A stretch of DNA of 64,000 nt from Oribacterium sp. C9 (GCF_002007235.1 NZ_MUHW01000010.1:62001-126000), one strand, 5' to 3'; shown: positions 33,902 to 43,250, counted from the first letter of the stretch. Made by a program: numbers and translations. The notes: a model not told the origin generated them from the sequence alone.

Positions 33902-35197
33902 TCAACCGACTCTAAGCTTGAACTTCTGAATCGCACGATCAGAATCAACCATAGCGATATCTGCGCCCAAAGTCTGAAGCTTCTTGTCAAAATGTTCATA
34001 TCCTCTCTGGATATAGCCTATTTCATTTACAATAGTAATTCCTTCAGCACAAAGGCCGGCTATAACAAGCGCAGCTCCGGCTCTAAGATCCAGTGCATTG
34101 ACACTTGCACCTGTAAAGCCCTTGACTCCGTCTATGACAGAGACATTACCCTCAACCTTGATATTGGAGCCCATTCTCGCAAGCTCATCGACATATTTGA
34201 ATCTGTTTTCAAATATGGACTCGATCACAACAGATGTACCCTCTGCAAGAGCCAGAGTCACTGCCATCTGCGGCTGCATGTCTGTCGGAAATCCCGGGTA
34301 AGGAAGCGTCTTTACATCTGTCGGATGCTGAACATCAGCACCTATAACACGTATAGCCTCATCATACTCGTAAATCGTATTACCCATCTCCAGAAGCTTT
34401 GCAGAAATAGACTCAAGATGCTTCGGGATAACATTCTTGATAAGAACATCTCCTCTTGTTGCCGCTGCTGCACACATGAAGGTTCCTGCTTCTATCTGAT
34501 CAGGAATTACCGCATATGTTGTTCCATGCAGCTTCTTTACGCCTTTGATTCGAATAGTATCTGTACCTGCACCCTTTATGTTAGCGCCCATAGAATTCAG
34601 GAAATTCGCTACATCTACTATATGCGGCTCCTTTGCCACATTCTCTACTATGGTTCTGCCCTCTGCGAGAACAGAAGCAAGCATAATGTTTATGGTCGCT
34701 CCTACAGAAACCACATCCAGATAGATGTGTGCAGCCTTGAGTCCATCCGGTGCTTCAGCCTGAACACATCCGTTTTTGATCTCAACATTTGTTCCAAGGG
34801 CCCTGAATCCCTTAATATGCTGATCTATCGGTCTTGATCCGATAGCGCATCCCCCCGGAAGAGGGACTATCGCTTTATGATATTTTCCAAGCAATGCACC
34901 AATAAAATAGTATGATGCTCTTATCTTTCGGATATACTCATCATCGATTGAAACGTCCTGCACATCAGCAGCATTAATTACGGCAGTGTGGCGGTCAATA
35001 CGTTTTACAGTAGCTCCAACTTCCTTGAGCGCTTCCAGCATAACGTTAATATCACGTACATCCGGCAGATTTTCTATTGTAACATTGTCATCTGTTAAAA
35101 GTGCTCCGGCAATAATGCCTAATGCGGCATTTTTTGCCCCGCCGATAACGACTTCGCCCTTCAGCGGTTTTCCACCTTTCATGATAAACTGTTCCAT
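33902..35197 (-). CDS. murA: UDP-N-acetylglucosamine 1-carboxyvinyltransferase
   Basis: A 431-residue first-committed enzyme of peptidoglycan synthesis, transferring enolpyruvate from PEP to UDP-GlcNAc in the cytoplasm. Visible are GGAKNAALGIIAGALL, the substrate loop LPGGCAIGSRPIDQH with the PEP/fosfomycin-target Cys, GFPTDMQPQMAVTLALAEG and the terminal RGYEHFDKKLQTLGADI. The ATG at 35197 follows AAGGAGATAT. The longer ORF adds 14 residues without an SD and runs back toward the promoter. Firmicutes often have two MurA paralogues; which one this is cannot be said from the window. Confidence 0.96.
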   Translation of the reverse strand: MEQFIMKGGKPLKGEVVIGGAKNAALGIIAGALLTDDNVTIENLPDVRDINVMLEALKEVGATVKRIDRHTAVINAADVQDVSIDDEYIRKIRASYYFIGALLGKYHKAIVPLPGGCAIGSRPIDQHIKGFRALGTNVEIKNGCVQAEAPDGLKAAHIYLDVVSVGATINIMLASVLAEGRTIVENVAKEPHIVDVANFLNSMGANIKGAGTDTIRIKGVKKLHGTTYAVIPDQIEAGTFMCAAAATRGDVLIKNVIPKHLESISAKLLEMGNTIYEYDEAIRVIGADVQHPTDVKTLPYPGFPTDMQPQMAVTLALAEGTSVVIESIFENRFKYVDELARMGSNIKVEGNVSVIDGVKGFTGASVNALDLRAGAALVIAGLCAEGITIVNEIGYIQRGYEHFDKKLQTLGADIAMVDSDRAIQKFKLRVG

Positions 35198-35264
35198 ATA
35201 TCTCCTTGAGTCAGTGCACAAATCTGCAAAAGAGCGCACTAAACCTTTTTACATAATCTTAGAG

Positions 35265-35293
35265 ATTATAATTGAAGGATGCCATTTTTGCAA
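35265..35293 (-). promoter_or_regulatory. promoter of murA
   Basis: TTGCAA (35288-35293), 17 bases, TATAAT (35265-35270), about 70 bases before the murA ATG. Confidence 0.8.
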
Positions 35294-35375
35294 CTGCCTT
35301 ATGACAAATCCTCATGCTGATGTATTGTGACACAGTAAGTTCATCAAGTCTATTAAATTTTAATGAACAATTATT

Positions 35376-37085
35376 TCATGAAAATATACTGAGTATTTCA
35401 TCAGAAACCTTCTCCGTTATAGCCTGAACATTGTTCACAAAAATAACATCCTGTATTTTGTTATCCAAGATGAACTGGGTAAGATTATCTTTGTAATAAC
35501 GATAATCCACAACATATACATCTTCATAATGATCCACAAGAAACGGTACAAAAGCATTGCCATAGGATTCTTTTATAACTACGCAGCTTGATCCATCCTT
35601 TATCTCAGGATTCTTAATGGTGGTAAAAGCATTATCGCCCTTTAAAAAGCAGTTGTACTTTCTTCCTGCATTTGACTCCGTAACATCATTTATAACATTC
35701 GCATTGTATGTCAGTCCATTTTCATCAACAGCAACTATTTCATTTGTTCCCATAGGGATCCAGGCTTCAACATGGTCAGGATTCGATTTAAGCGACTCAT
35801 TACGATTTGTTGCAAAATAAAAAGTCCCGTAAAATCCACTGTAATCAACATACTTAAAATCACCGAGCTCATGAGGAGTTATGCCCTTTTCCTTGCAGAA
35901 TTCTCTGTAAGCGTAATAGGCTCCGAGTCCTGTCCAGTGATGGTCTGTATTAAAGAAAACATACTCATCCCTGTGAGCATATAGGGTATCAAATACAGAT
36001 AGCCTGTGAATATTCGGATCCATCATACTGAAAATGTAATTGAACACATCCTGCATATTTCCTGATCCCAGCTCCTCCTGCAAAGAAGGATCCAGCTCCA
36101 CTCCAAAACTATTTGGAACAAGTATGTCATATACATTACTATCCGGAAGCATGGACTTTACCGTGTTCAGTACTGAAGCATACTTCACGGAACCACCCTG
36201 ATTATAATAGAAGATCTCGTATGCCTTATTATTGCTGACATAAATATTTCCTGCCTGCTCTCCCGTGACATCCACTTTCTCTTTTGGTTCGGTATCCACC
36301 TTGAGTGTTCCGTCAGCATTTGTTTCCACCAGCGACTGATATATATCCTCGGTCTCCTTCTGTTCCTGCTCCCTGGGCTTCAACTCCACAATAGGTGCCA
36401 GGGTTTCAGAGTTTTCAGGTACAGTATCCTCTACGATATCAGATTTGTTACCATAATATGATTCACCTCCGGCACCGTAAAAGGATTCCAGCTTCGATTC
36501 CATATTCAGTAACTCTTCCTTAAATGGAAATGTGTCTGAAAACCACTTATCCAATTCCGTGAAATAGCTTCCATTCATAGCCCCGATCATACTGAACTCA
36601 GGTTTCTTTGCAAGTGTTCGTTTCTCCGACTCTGAATAAACAGGTCTGGTCGCAAACGTACCTACCAGAAAAATGCCAGCAAAAAGAGCAAGGGAGGTTC
36701 CTGTCATAAACAAAGCACCATAACTTTTTATAGTCTTTTCTTCATGCTCAACTGACTCAGTCCCGTTTTTGCATTCAGTTTCCCTGTTTTCACTTGAAAA
36801 GACTTCAACCGGAATATTTTCTGCATTATTTTCCGTAGATTCTTCAACTATGGTTTCATTTTCCTGAAACTCTATAGAATCATTAGCTATGTCTCCTTCT
36901 GCATCAGCCCCTATAGTATCCGAAACTATGCTTTCTTCAGATTCAGTCTCCGTAATTCCCTCACCATTACCCTCTATTGCACCGGAAGTATCCCCTACAT
37001 TCAGAGAGCTTGCCAGCTTTCTGATTATTTCAAAGTCTTCTGATGCACCTATTCTATTTTCCTTCTTTTCATTTTCTTCAATCAT
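35376..37085 (-). CDS. AlgJ/AlgX-like O-acetylation accessory protein (DHHW family)
   Basis: A 569-residue type II membrane protein. An unusually long acidic, probably disordered cytoplasmic N-terminus (1-118, rich in Glu/Ser/Asn) precedes one helix (~121-145). The extracytoplasmic part has the family pattern of AlgJ/AlgX/DHHW proteins: TRPVYSESEKRTLAKKPEFS, WFSDTFPFKEELL, DTLYAHRDEYVFFNTDHHWT (DHHW at 381-384), and VVIKESYGNAFVPFL with a likely Ser nucleophile block. A Glu/Pro-rich insert lies at ~215-280. It is encoded 24 bases after the MBOAT gene, so the pair should acetylate an exported polysaccharide or wall polymer; the acceptor is unknown. Confidence 0.88.
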   Translation of the reverse strand: MIEENEKKENRIGASEDFEIIRKLASSLNVGDTSGAIEGNGEGITETESEESIVSDTIGADAEGDIANDSIEFQENETIVEESTENNAENIPVEVFSSENRETECKNGTESVEHEEKTIKSYGALFMTGTSLALFAGIFLVGTFATRPVYSESEKRTLAKKPEFSMIGAMNGSYFTELDKWFSDTFPFKEELLNMESKLESFYGAGGESYYGNKSDIVEDTVPENSETLAPIVELKPREQEQKETEDIYQSLVETNADGTLKVDTEPKEKVDVTGEQAGNIYVSNNKAYEIFYYNQGGSVKYASVLNTVKSMLPDSNVYDILVPNSFGVELDPSLQEELGSGNMQDVFNYIFSMMDPNIHRLSVFDTLYAHRDEYVFFNTDHHWTGLGAYYAYREFCKEKGITPHELGDFKYVDYSGFYGTFYFATNRNESLKSNPDHVEAWIPMGTNEIVAVDENGLTYNANVINDVTESNAGRKYNCFLKGDNAFTTIKNPEIKDGSSCVVIKESYGNAFVPFLVDHYEDVYVVDYRYYKDNLTQFILDNKIQDVIFVNNVQAITEKVSDEILSIFS

Positions 37086-37109
37086 TTTTATAAATATCGA
37101 CCCAAAGAA

Positions 37110-38855
37110 TCAGAACTGGTTATATAAAAACGGTGTATAGCTGGCTCCTACCATGGACAAAATAGAAATATAAAGGAATATGAGCATCAGTACCATACGG
37201 ACTCCGTAATATACTATTTCCAGTTTTGTTCTTTCACTTTTTCTCTTTTTTAGCCTGTTCTCAAGACGATTGATCATACGCTGGTGATTTTCCGTATCCT
37301 GCTGCCTTACCTCATTAAGGATATCACTGTTGCTCTGGGCATACTTCTCCACCAGCACCTGATCCTTGGTGACCTCCTGCTCATATAACGAGCTCTCATT
37401 AGCCAGATTTGTTATTTCGCGCGCTTCCCTTATGAAGCTGTGATTGAGTCTTTCACTCAACAGGTTTCCCAGATTCTTCCATGCAGGTGTACATACCGTC
37501 ACGGCCAAAATCAGAAAATAAATATTTCCACGAAAGGTCAGTATTTCTGAGGTACTGTAAAGAGCTCTTTCACTTCTAAAAAGCATAGCTCTCAATACTT
37601 CTGATAGCTTTGCAAAGTCAGAGATCCTAAACAAAACCCAGCCAAAAAACACTACCGCTAATGTGTAAATATGCAATAAAGTCTCCGAAAGGGCACCATT
37701 TATACGATCCAGCTTGAGCTTTTCACCGTATTTCTTTATGAGATTTTCCAACACTATAAAGATATAGAAGTAGATTCCCCACAGGATAAAATTCAGGCTC
37801 GCACCATGCCAAATGCCCGTCAGTATCCATACAACCAGAAGATTAAGCAGTATCCTCGAAAATCTAACTCGGCTTCCACCTAACGGAATATAAACATAAT
37901 CTCTAAAAAAACTGCTGAGTGATATATGCCATCTTCTCCAGAAATCTCTTACGGAAACAGCAACATATGGATAATTAAAGTTTTCCGGATACTTAAAGCC
38001 TATCATCTGACCAAGCCCCAGCGCCATGTCAGAATAAGCGGAAAAATCCAGATAGATCTGCAACATATAACATAAAGAACCTGCATATGCCCCAAATACA
38101 GAGTATTCTCCGCTTCCTGCAAGCGGCAGAAACGCATCGGCAAGCTTTCCGCAATGATCAGCCATCAGTGTCTTTTTTGCAAGACCGATACTGAATCTCC
38201 AGATACCGTCTGATACTCCATCATAAGAAACACTTCTTTCAGTGAACTGCGAGACCATCTCATCGTACCTGACTATAGGTCCCTGTGTCACCTGATGAAA
38301 TATGACAGTATAAAGCATGACATCAAAAAAGCTTCCTGCTTTTACCCGTCCCCTGTAAACATCTGCTACATAGCTTATAAGCTTAAATGTATAAAACGAT
38401 AAACCAAGAGGCATACCCAGTCTTATGATGCCTTCTTTAATTTCATCCTGAGCAGATACATCAAATTCATTTAAAAGAAAATTACTGTACTTAAATCCCA
38501 TAAGGACAGCACTTAGTACCAAAACACCTAAAAAAAGCCATATCCTTGCTATTTTATGATTCTTTTCATAGGCATCCTGAGCTGTAGGATTCATAAATTC
38601 CTCATCTCCGGCCTGATGATCCGGAGACTCGCATTCCGCTCTGTCAACAGCAGCCTGAATCATCCTTCCGATTATCCATGCAAATGCTGCCATAACAAGT
38701 ATAAGGATCAGACAGTTTATCCCGCTAAAAGCATAGAAAACCAGCGATCCTATAAGCAGCCATGCATTTTTGGCCCTCATCCCCTGTAATATGTAATAAA
38801 CCACCAGAAACACAGGAAAGAAGACCGTCACAAAAAACAGACTTGTAAAACTCAT
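37110..38855 (-). CDS. MBOAT family membrane O-acyltransferase (AlgI/DltB-like)
   Basis: A 581-residue polytopic protein of the AlgI type that moves acyl groups across the membrane for O-acylation. Signature segments are SLFFVTVFFPVFLVVYYIL at the start, YLDFSAYSDMALGLGQMIGF, FWRRWHISLSSFFRDYVYIPLGGSR and LTGIWHGASLNFILWGIYF with the invariant His. Two features are unusual: a polar insert after helix 2 (ECESPDHQAGDEEFMNPTAQ, ~75-95) and a long charged coiled-coil-like segment (~470-555, NRLENRLKKRKSERTKLE) before a final helix. It is the first gene of the pair with the DHHW protein. Confidence 0.92.
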   Translation of the reverse strand: MSFTSLFFVTVFFPVFLVVYYILQGMRAKNAWLLIGSLVFYAFSGINCLILILVMAAFAWIIGRMIQAAVDRAECESPDHQAGDEEFMNPTAQDAYEKNHKIARIWLFLGVLVLSAVLMGFKYSNFLLNEFDVSAQDEIKEGIIRLGMPLGLSFYTFKLISYVADVYRGRVKAGSFFDVMLYTVIFHQVTQGPIVRYDEMVSQFTERSVSYDGVSDGIWRFSIGLAKKTLMADHCGKLADAFLPLAGSGEYSVFGAYAGSLCYMLQIYLDFSAYSDMALGLGQMIGFKYPENFNYPYVAVSVRDFWRRWHISLSSFFRDYVYIPLGGSRVRFSRILLNLLVVWILTGIWHGASLNFILWGIYFYIFIVLENLIKKYGEKLKLDRINGALSETLLHIYTLAVVFFGWVLFRISDFAKLSEVLRAMLFRSERALYSTSEILTFRGNIYFLILAVTVCTPAWKNLGNLLSERLNHSFIREAREITNLANESSLYEQEVTKDQVLVEKYAQSNSDILNEVRQQDTENHQRMINRLENRLKKRKSERTKLEIVYYGVRMVLMLIFLYISILSMVGASYTPFLYNQF

Positions 38856-38962
38856 ATTCTGTGAACCTATTCAATAAAACCAACTCACAATCACTAAAGA
38901 TTGCGGTCAACCAAGCACATACCTCAATATAATGGCTTCATTATACCACAGCATGTTAGCTA

Positions 38963-38991
38963 TTGCCATTTTACCTTTTTTCATGTATACT
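38963..38991 (+). promoter_or_regulatory. promoter of SRP RNA
   Basis: TTGCCA (38963-38968), 17 bases, TATACT (38986-38991), placing the start at about 38998. Confidence 0.8.
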
Positions 38992-38997
38992 TCACTT

Positions 38998-39112
38998 GCT
39001 TCGGAGTTGTCTGGGCCCCACGCAATGGGTCCCTCGAATCGTGTCAGGACGGGAACGTAGCAGCACTAAGAGGATCCTCCCATGTGACGTGGATACACCT
39101 ATTCAACTCCGG
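38998..39112 (+). ncRNA. ffs: signal recognition particle RNA, small bacterial type
   Basis: The conserved helix 8 region reads GTGTCAGGACGGGAACGTAG followed by CAGCAC: a GGAA tetraloop closed by ACG/CGT, the symmetric CAGG/AGCAG loop and the flanking helix. The terminal helix pairs GGAGTTG (39003-39009) with CAACTCC (39104-39110). No Alu domain is present, so this is the ~110-nt short form rather than the ~270-nt Bacillus form. With Ffh it targets membrane proteins co-translationally. Its own promoter and terminator support the ends. Confidence 0.93.
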
Positions 39113-39129
39113 GGTATTTTTATTTAAAT

Positions 39130-39178
39130 TTAAAAGCGACTATTACACGTTCCATGCGATGTAACAGTCGCTTTTTCT
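39130..39178. terminator. bidirectional terminator between SRP RNA and tatD
   Basis: AAAAGCGACT-A-TTACA / TGTAA-C-AGTCGCTTTT stem (39132-39146, 39160-39176 region) with a U-run on the plus strand and a weaker one on the minus strand. Confidence 0.85.
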
Positions 39179-39211
39179 GTATCGTAGATAAAAGATCTTC
39201 TCAAATATATG

Positions 39212-40102
39212 TCACGGGATCCTGTAAACTCTTTTGGCATTCTCAGTAGTGATGCGTATTACATCCTCAGTCTTCATACCCTTAATCTCGGCTATCTTTT
39301 CTGCAACATATATTAGATTTCTAGGATCATTCCGTGTTCCTCTGAGAGGAACAGGCGCCATATATGGACAGTCCGTTTCCAGAACAATATTTTCCAATGG
39401 AAGAGCTTCTGCTACCTCTTTGATCTTCTTTGAATTCTTGAAAGTAACTACTCCGCCGATCCCTACGCACATCCCAAGTTTCGCATAAAGCTTTGCCATC
39501 TCAAGGGAATAGCCGAAGCAATGTATGATTCCTCCGTTTTTATATCCTCCCTCAGAAACGATCATATCGTATGTTTCCCTGGCAGCATCACGGGAATGTA
39601 CATTTATAGGCATCTCAAGCTCAGCAGCGAGCTTCAGCATACGCCTGAAGGTATCCTTCTGAATCTCAGGATCCGGATCAGCTCCTGAAAGAGCATCCGG
39701 GTCCGGCTCCTTTCCCGCCTTTTGAGCAGTTGCTATGATACCGTCTCTGGTGTAGTGGTAATCCAGTCCTATCTCACCTATAGCAACGATCCTGCGCCCC
39801 GCAGTGAAATCTCCGTTTGCACATCCTGCCCTGTCTTTTTCCACCATCTCACGTATTTCGTCAATGTCTTCATCCTTTAAAACATCACTGTGATCCGGAT
39901 GGAACCCGACCGCCGCATAAACATTGGCATACTTCTCTGCAAGCTCCAGTGCCATACGGCTCGAAGACATATCATATCCTATCTCTGTAAAAGCTGTTAC
40001 TCCTGAAGCTTCCAGCCCCTTTATAAGAGTGTCCCTGTCTTCTGAAAAGCTTTCATCATTGAGATGGGCATGCGTATCAAAAATTCGTGTTACATCTATC
40101 AT
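39212..40102 (-). CDS. tatD: TatD family deoxyribonuclease / metal-dependent hydrolase
   Basis: A 296-residue amidohydrolase-fold nuclease. Motifs: FDTHAHLND (metal HxH), AVGFHPDHSD, AIGEIGLDYHYT (metal Glu), INVHSRDA, IIHCFGYSLEMA and LETDCPYMAPVP (metal Asp). It is ~40 residues longer than usual TatD because of two loops, at KDRAGCANGDFTAGRR and after the DYHYT motif (QKAGKEPDPDALSGADPDPE). The ATG at 40102 overlaps the stop of the upstream TraX-like gene (ATGA), giving translational coupling. The metG-tatD association also occurs in Bacillus. A longer ORF start is not supported. Confidence 0.93.
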   Translation of the reverse strand: MIDVTRIFDTHAHLNDESFSEDRDTLIKGLEASGVTAFTEIGYDMSSSRMALELAEKYANVYAAVGFHPDHSDVLKDEDIDEIREMVEKDRAGCANGDFTAGRRIVAIGEIGLDYHYTRDGIIATAQKAGKEPDPDALSGADPDPEIQKDTFRRMLKLAAELEMPINVHSRDAARETYDMIVSEGGYKNGGIIHCFGYSLEMAKLYAKLGMCVGIGGVVTFKNSKKIKEVAEALPLENIVLETDCPYMAPVPLRGTRNDPRNLIYVAEKIAEIKGMKTEDVIRITTENAKRVYRIP

Positions 40103-40878
40103 ACGGTAATCATTGCTCCAATATAAATCATCATATAAAACACCGAAAGATGAAGCGGATAATAGATATAATACAACCACTTAGGATTGAAGCTTCCTCT
40201 CTCTCCGTCATAGAACCAGATAGGTATGAAGCATAGTACCGGAAGGAAATATGAAGACAAAGTTCCCAATGCCGTCACCAGTACACCGCTTCCAATCTGT
40301 AATATCTTTTCTTTATGGAAGTTGTACATGAGCGCGATGCTCAGCACACCATACAGTCCGAACTGAAAATGGCCAAAATAGGCTATCACTGCAGTGACTA
40401 TGACTGTCAGCCATTTCAAAACCATATTCTTTCTCCACTTATACATGAAATGCATCGCCAAAAGAGAAATAGCCAATGTGAACATCGGATTCTGCAATTC
40501 CCAGTTGTAAGTCTCATTGTACATGCAGAGATCAAATGGAACCTCGGAAATGATCGCAAAAATAAAAACTCTAAGGAAATATCTCCAGAAATTGGAGGTG
40601 TTTATAAAACCTTCCACCAAAAGAAAAGCAAAGAACGGAAAACTGAAATGACGGAATGTTATGAGAATATCGAATAGCTTAAGCCATCTGGCACCTTCTT
40701 CGGTGGCTATTGCCATCTGATAATACTCATCTACATATCCATAGAGCTTACCATTCTGGATAATGACGACCGCAAAATAATATGCGGTCATCATTAAAGC
40801 AGCCATAAACTTCAGTGTCCCACCGGAAATACCGATATTCTTTTTTTTACTGTTGAGTACACTATGATAAGTTGCCAT
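40099..40878 (-). CDS. TraX family integral membrane protein (acetyltransferase-like)
   Basis: A 259-residue protein with about eight membrane helices, recognised by LKFMAALMMTAYYFAVVI near the start, RHFSFPFFAFLLVEGF, EVPFDLCMY and the C-terminal FYDGERGSFNPKWLYYIYYPLHL, all typical of the TraX/PF05857 group. In F plasmids TraX N-acetylates pilin; chromosomal Firmicute homologues are not understood. It sits 17 bases after metG and overlaps tatD by 4 bases, so the three genes are one operon. Its role there is unknown. Confidence 0.87.
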   Translation of the reverse strand: MATYHSVLNSKKKNIGISGGTLKFMAALMMTAYYFAVVIIQNGKLYGYVDEYYQMAIATEEGARWLKLFDILITFRHFSFPFFAFLLVEGFINTSNFWRYFLRVFIFAIISEVPFDLCMYNETYNWELQNPMFTLAISLLAMHFMYKWRKNMVLKWLTVIVTAVIAYFGHFQFGLYGVLSIALMYNFHKEKILQIGSGVLVTALGTLSSYFLPVLCFIPIWFYDGERGSFNPKWLYYIYYPLHLSVFYMMIYIGAMITV

Positions 40879-40895
40879 AATCCAACTATCTTTTA

Positions 40896-42974
40896 TCAGC
40901 AGATGATAGAACCTGATGGCATCTTGCTCATAGGTGTCATAAGAGCGATATTTCCATCATTATCTTCTGCAGCTATGATCATTCCCTGTGATTCCTCTCC
41001 TGCTATTGCACGAGGTGCAAGGTTCGCTACGATCATCACACGCTTTCCTACAAGGTCTTCAGGATTATAAGCCTTCTTGATACCGCTCAGAATGGTACGT
41101 GTCTCTGATCCCACCTGTACCTTGAACTTAAGAAGCTTCTTTGACTTCTTTACCTCTTCTGCATGAAGGATCTTTCCCACACGGAACTCGATCTTATCAA
41201 AATCATCATAAGTAATCTCTGGCTTCTTTTCAAAATCAGCGATCCTTGTATCAGGGAGACAGTCACCGTTCTCATCTATATCTTCTGGCATTCCGTCACC
41301 TTCTGATGTATCGGATGTTTCTGAGGAAGTATCCTCTCCACCGTTCTCCTTTGCCTGTGAAGCTTCAAAAGCAGCGATCTGAGCAGCCTCGATCTTCTCT
41401 ACCTCCTGCATAACATCCTCTTCCTTTTTACGCTCGAAAAGTGTTGCAGGCTCTGCTGTAACCTTTGTTCCTGACTTGAAAAGTCCCCACTTATCCATAT
41501 CTGAAAGCTCACGCTTCTCAGCATTGATCTCCTTAAGGATAGACCCGGCTGTCTCAGGCATAAAGCTTTCAAGCATAGATGCACCGATATTGAGAGCCTC
41601 TGTGAGATTATACATAACTGTCTTAAGTCGATCAGCCTTCTCTGGATCCTTTGAAAGAACCCATGGCTCTGTCTCATCGATATACTTATTGGATCTGCGG
41701 AAAATATCAAATACAGCTGTAAGGGCATCGGCTACTCTGAGCTGATCCATCTTCTCTGTTGCTGTCTTTACGGCATTGAGGATAACATTCTTGAGATCCT
41801 CATCAACAGGCTCGACCACACCCTTGTTCTCTACCACTCCGTCAAAATACTTGTTTGACATGGAGATCGTACGCTTTACGAGATTTCCGAGAATATTGGC
41901 AAGCATTGAATTGTAACGCTCTACCATAAGCTCCCATGAAATAACACCGTCATTTTCGAAAGGCATCTCATGGATAACGAAGAAACGTACTGCATCTACA
42001 CCGAAAAGTCTTGCAAGATCATCGGCATAGATCACATTTCCTCTGGACTTTGACATCTTTATCCCTTCCTGTGACTTACCTGCTGCGGTAAGAAGCCAAG
42101 GATGACCGAATACCTGCTTAGGAAGCGGAAGATCAAGGCTCATAAGGAAGATAGGCCAGTAAAGTGTATGGAAACGAATGATATCCTTTCCTATAAGATG
42201 AAGGTCACATGGCCAGTAATTTGCGAACATGGCATCATTGTTACCATCTACATCATATCCGAGACCTGTAATATAGTTTGTAAGGGCATCAAGCCATACG
42301 TAAACCACATGCTTAGGATCAAAATCTACAGGAATTCCCCACTTAAAGGATGTTCTGGATACACAGAGATCCTGAAGACCCGGCTTAAGGAAATTGTTTA
42401 CCATCTCATTCTTACGTGAAACAGGCTGAATGAACTCCGGATGCTCTTCTATGTGCTTCATAAGACGGTCAGCATACTTGCTCATCTTGAAGAAATATGC
42501 TTCTTCACGTGCCTTCTCCACATCTCTTCCACAGTCAGGACACTTTCCATCCACGAGCTGAGAATCAGTCCAGAATGACTCACAAGGTGTACAATACCAT
42601 CCTTCGTACTCAGACTTATAGATGTCACCCTTGTCATACATCTTCTTGAACATCTTCTGAACCTGCTTCTCATGATACTCATCAGTTGTACGGATGAACT
42701 TATCATAGGAAGTATTCATAAGATCCCAGATTGTCTTTATCTCACCTGCTGTATTGTCAACATACTGCTTTGGTGTAATTCCTGCAGCCTCAGCCTTTAA
42801 CTCGATCTTCTGACCATGCTCATCTGTTCCTGTCTGGAATCTTACATCATAGCCCTGAAATCTTTTATAACGAGCAATTGCATCTGCAAGTACGATCTCA
42901 TATGTATTTCCGATATGTGGCTTTCCTGATGCATAAGCAATGGCTGTAGTAATATAGTACGGTTTCTTTTCCAT
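40896..42974 (-). CDS. metG: methionyl-tRNA synthetase with C-terminal tRNA-binding domain
   Basis: A 692-residue class I synthetase charging tRNA-Met. HIGH-type motif GKPHIGNTYE (~18-25), zinc-binding CTPCESFWTDSQLVDGKCPDCG, and KMSKS in GIKMSKSRGNVI. After the anticodon-binding helices an acidic, low-complexity linker (~535-585, Glu/Ser/Asp-rich) leads to a Trbp111/EMAP-like domain (FDKIEFRVGKILHAEEVKKS to the terminus) that binds tRNA and dimerises. The upstream region carries a promoter but no T-box. First gene of the metG-traX-tatD operon. Confidence 0.97.
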   Translation of the reverse strand: MEKKPYYITTAIAYASGKPHIGNTYEIVLADAIARYKRFQGYDVRFQTGTDEHGQKIELKAEAAGITPKQYVDNTAGEIKTIWDLMNTSYDKFIRTTDEYHEKQVQKMFKKMYDKGDIYKSEYEGWYCTPCESFWTDSQLVDGKCPDCGRDVEKAREEAYFFKMSKYADRLMKHIEEHPEFIQPVSRKNEMVNNFLKPGLQDLCVSRTSFKWGIPVDFDPKHVVYVWLDALTNYITGLGYDVDGNNDAMFANYWPCDLHLIGKDIIRFHTLYWPIFLMSLDLPLPKQVFGHPWLLTAAGKSQEGIKMSKSRGNVIYADDLARLFGVDAVRFFVIHEMPFENDGVISWELMVERYNSMLANILGNLVKRTISMSNKYFDGVVENKGVVEPVDEDLKNVILNAVKTATEKMDQLRVADALTAVFDIFRRSNKYIDETEPWVLSKDPEKADRLKTVMYNLTEALNIGASMLESFMPETAGSILKEINAEKRELSDMDKWGLFKSGTKVTAEPATLFERKKEEDVMQEVEKIEAAQIAAFEASQAKENGGEDTSSETSDTSEGDGMPEDIDENGDCLPDTRIADFEKKPEITYDDFDKIEFRVGKILHAEEVKKSKKLLKFKVQVGSETRTILSGIKKAYNPEDLVGKRVMIVANLAPRAIAGEESQGMIIAAEDNDGNIALMTPMSKMPSGSIIC

Positions 42975-43059
42975 AATTCACTCTTTCCGGCAGCCCTAAT
43001 GGAAGGCGGCCTGATCATATTATTTAATGTGTCATGCACATCAATGCCTTAACTTTATA

Positions 43060-43088
43060 AATATAAATTATGAATCCTTAAAAAGCAA
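43060..43088 (-). promoter_or_regulatory. promoter of metG operon
   Basis: TTGCTT (43083-43088), 17 bases, TATATT (43060-43065). The -35 is formed by the end of the structured element upstream. Confidence 0.65.
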
Positions 43089-43190
43089 GTTTGGCCATCC
43101 GGAGGTGCGGGTATGGTCCATGTTCTTTGCAATCTCACCCACTTAGTGGATTCGATTTCGCGCTGTCGCGCTATTATTAAAATAGATCGC
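43083..43190 (-). other. structured intergenic element upstream of metG
   Basis: On the minus strand this ~105-base GC-richer block forms GCGC-GACA-GCGC, then a stem around CCACT-A-AGTGG extended on both sides, then GGACCAT / ATGGCC around a C-rich loop, and ends GCAA...TTGC followed by TTTTT. Its composition differs from the surrounding AT-rich DNA. It could be an interspersed repeat or a small RNA. No second copy was noticed in the window. Confidence 0.45.
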
Positions 43191-43202
43191 TCGTAGAAAC
43201 GT

Positions 43203-43236
43203 GAAAAGAGGCACCCCTTATTGGGATGCCTCTGCG
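43203..43236 (-). terminator. terminator of lipoprotein gene
   Basis: AGAGGCATCCC / GGGGTGCCTCT stem (one G-U pair) with a 5-base loop, then TTTTCACG on the minus strand. Confidence 0.82.
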
Positions 43237-43250
43237 AGCTTTATCTTTAT

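Noticed and set aside
33992-34837. 281-residue plus-strand ORF antisense to murA
   Set aside because: It is the shadow of a well-identified gene on the other strand; Cys/Ser/Tyr-rich shadow composition.
42975-43250. T-box leader for metG
   Set aside because: No T-box sequence (TGGNACCGCG type) or specifier stem was found; the region holds a promoter and another structured element.
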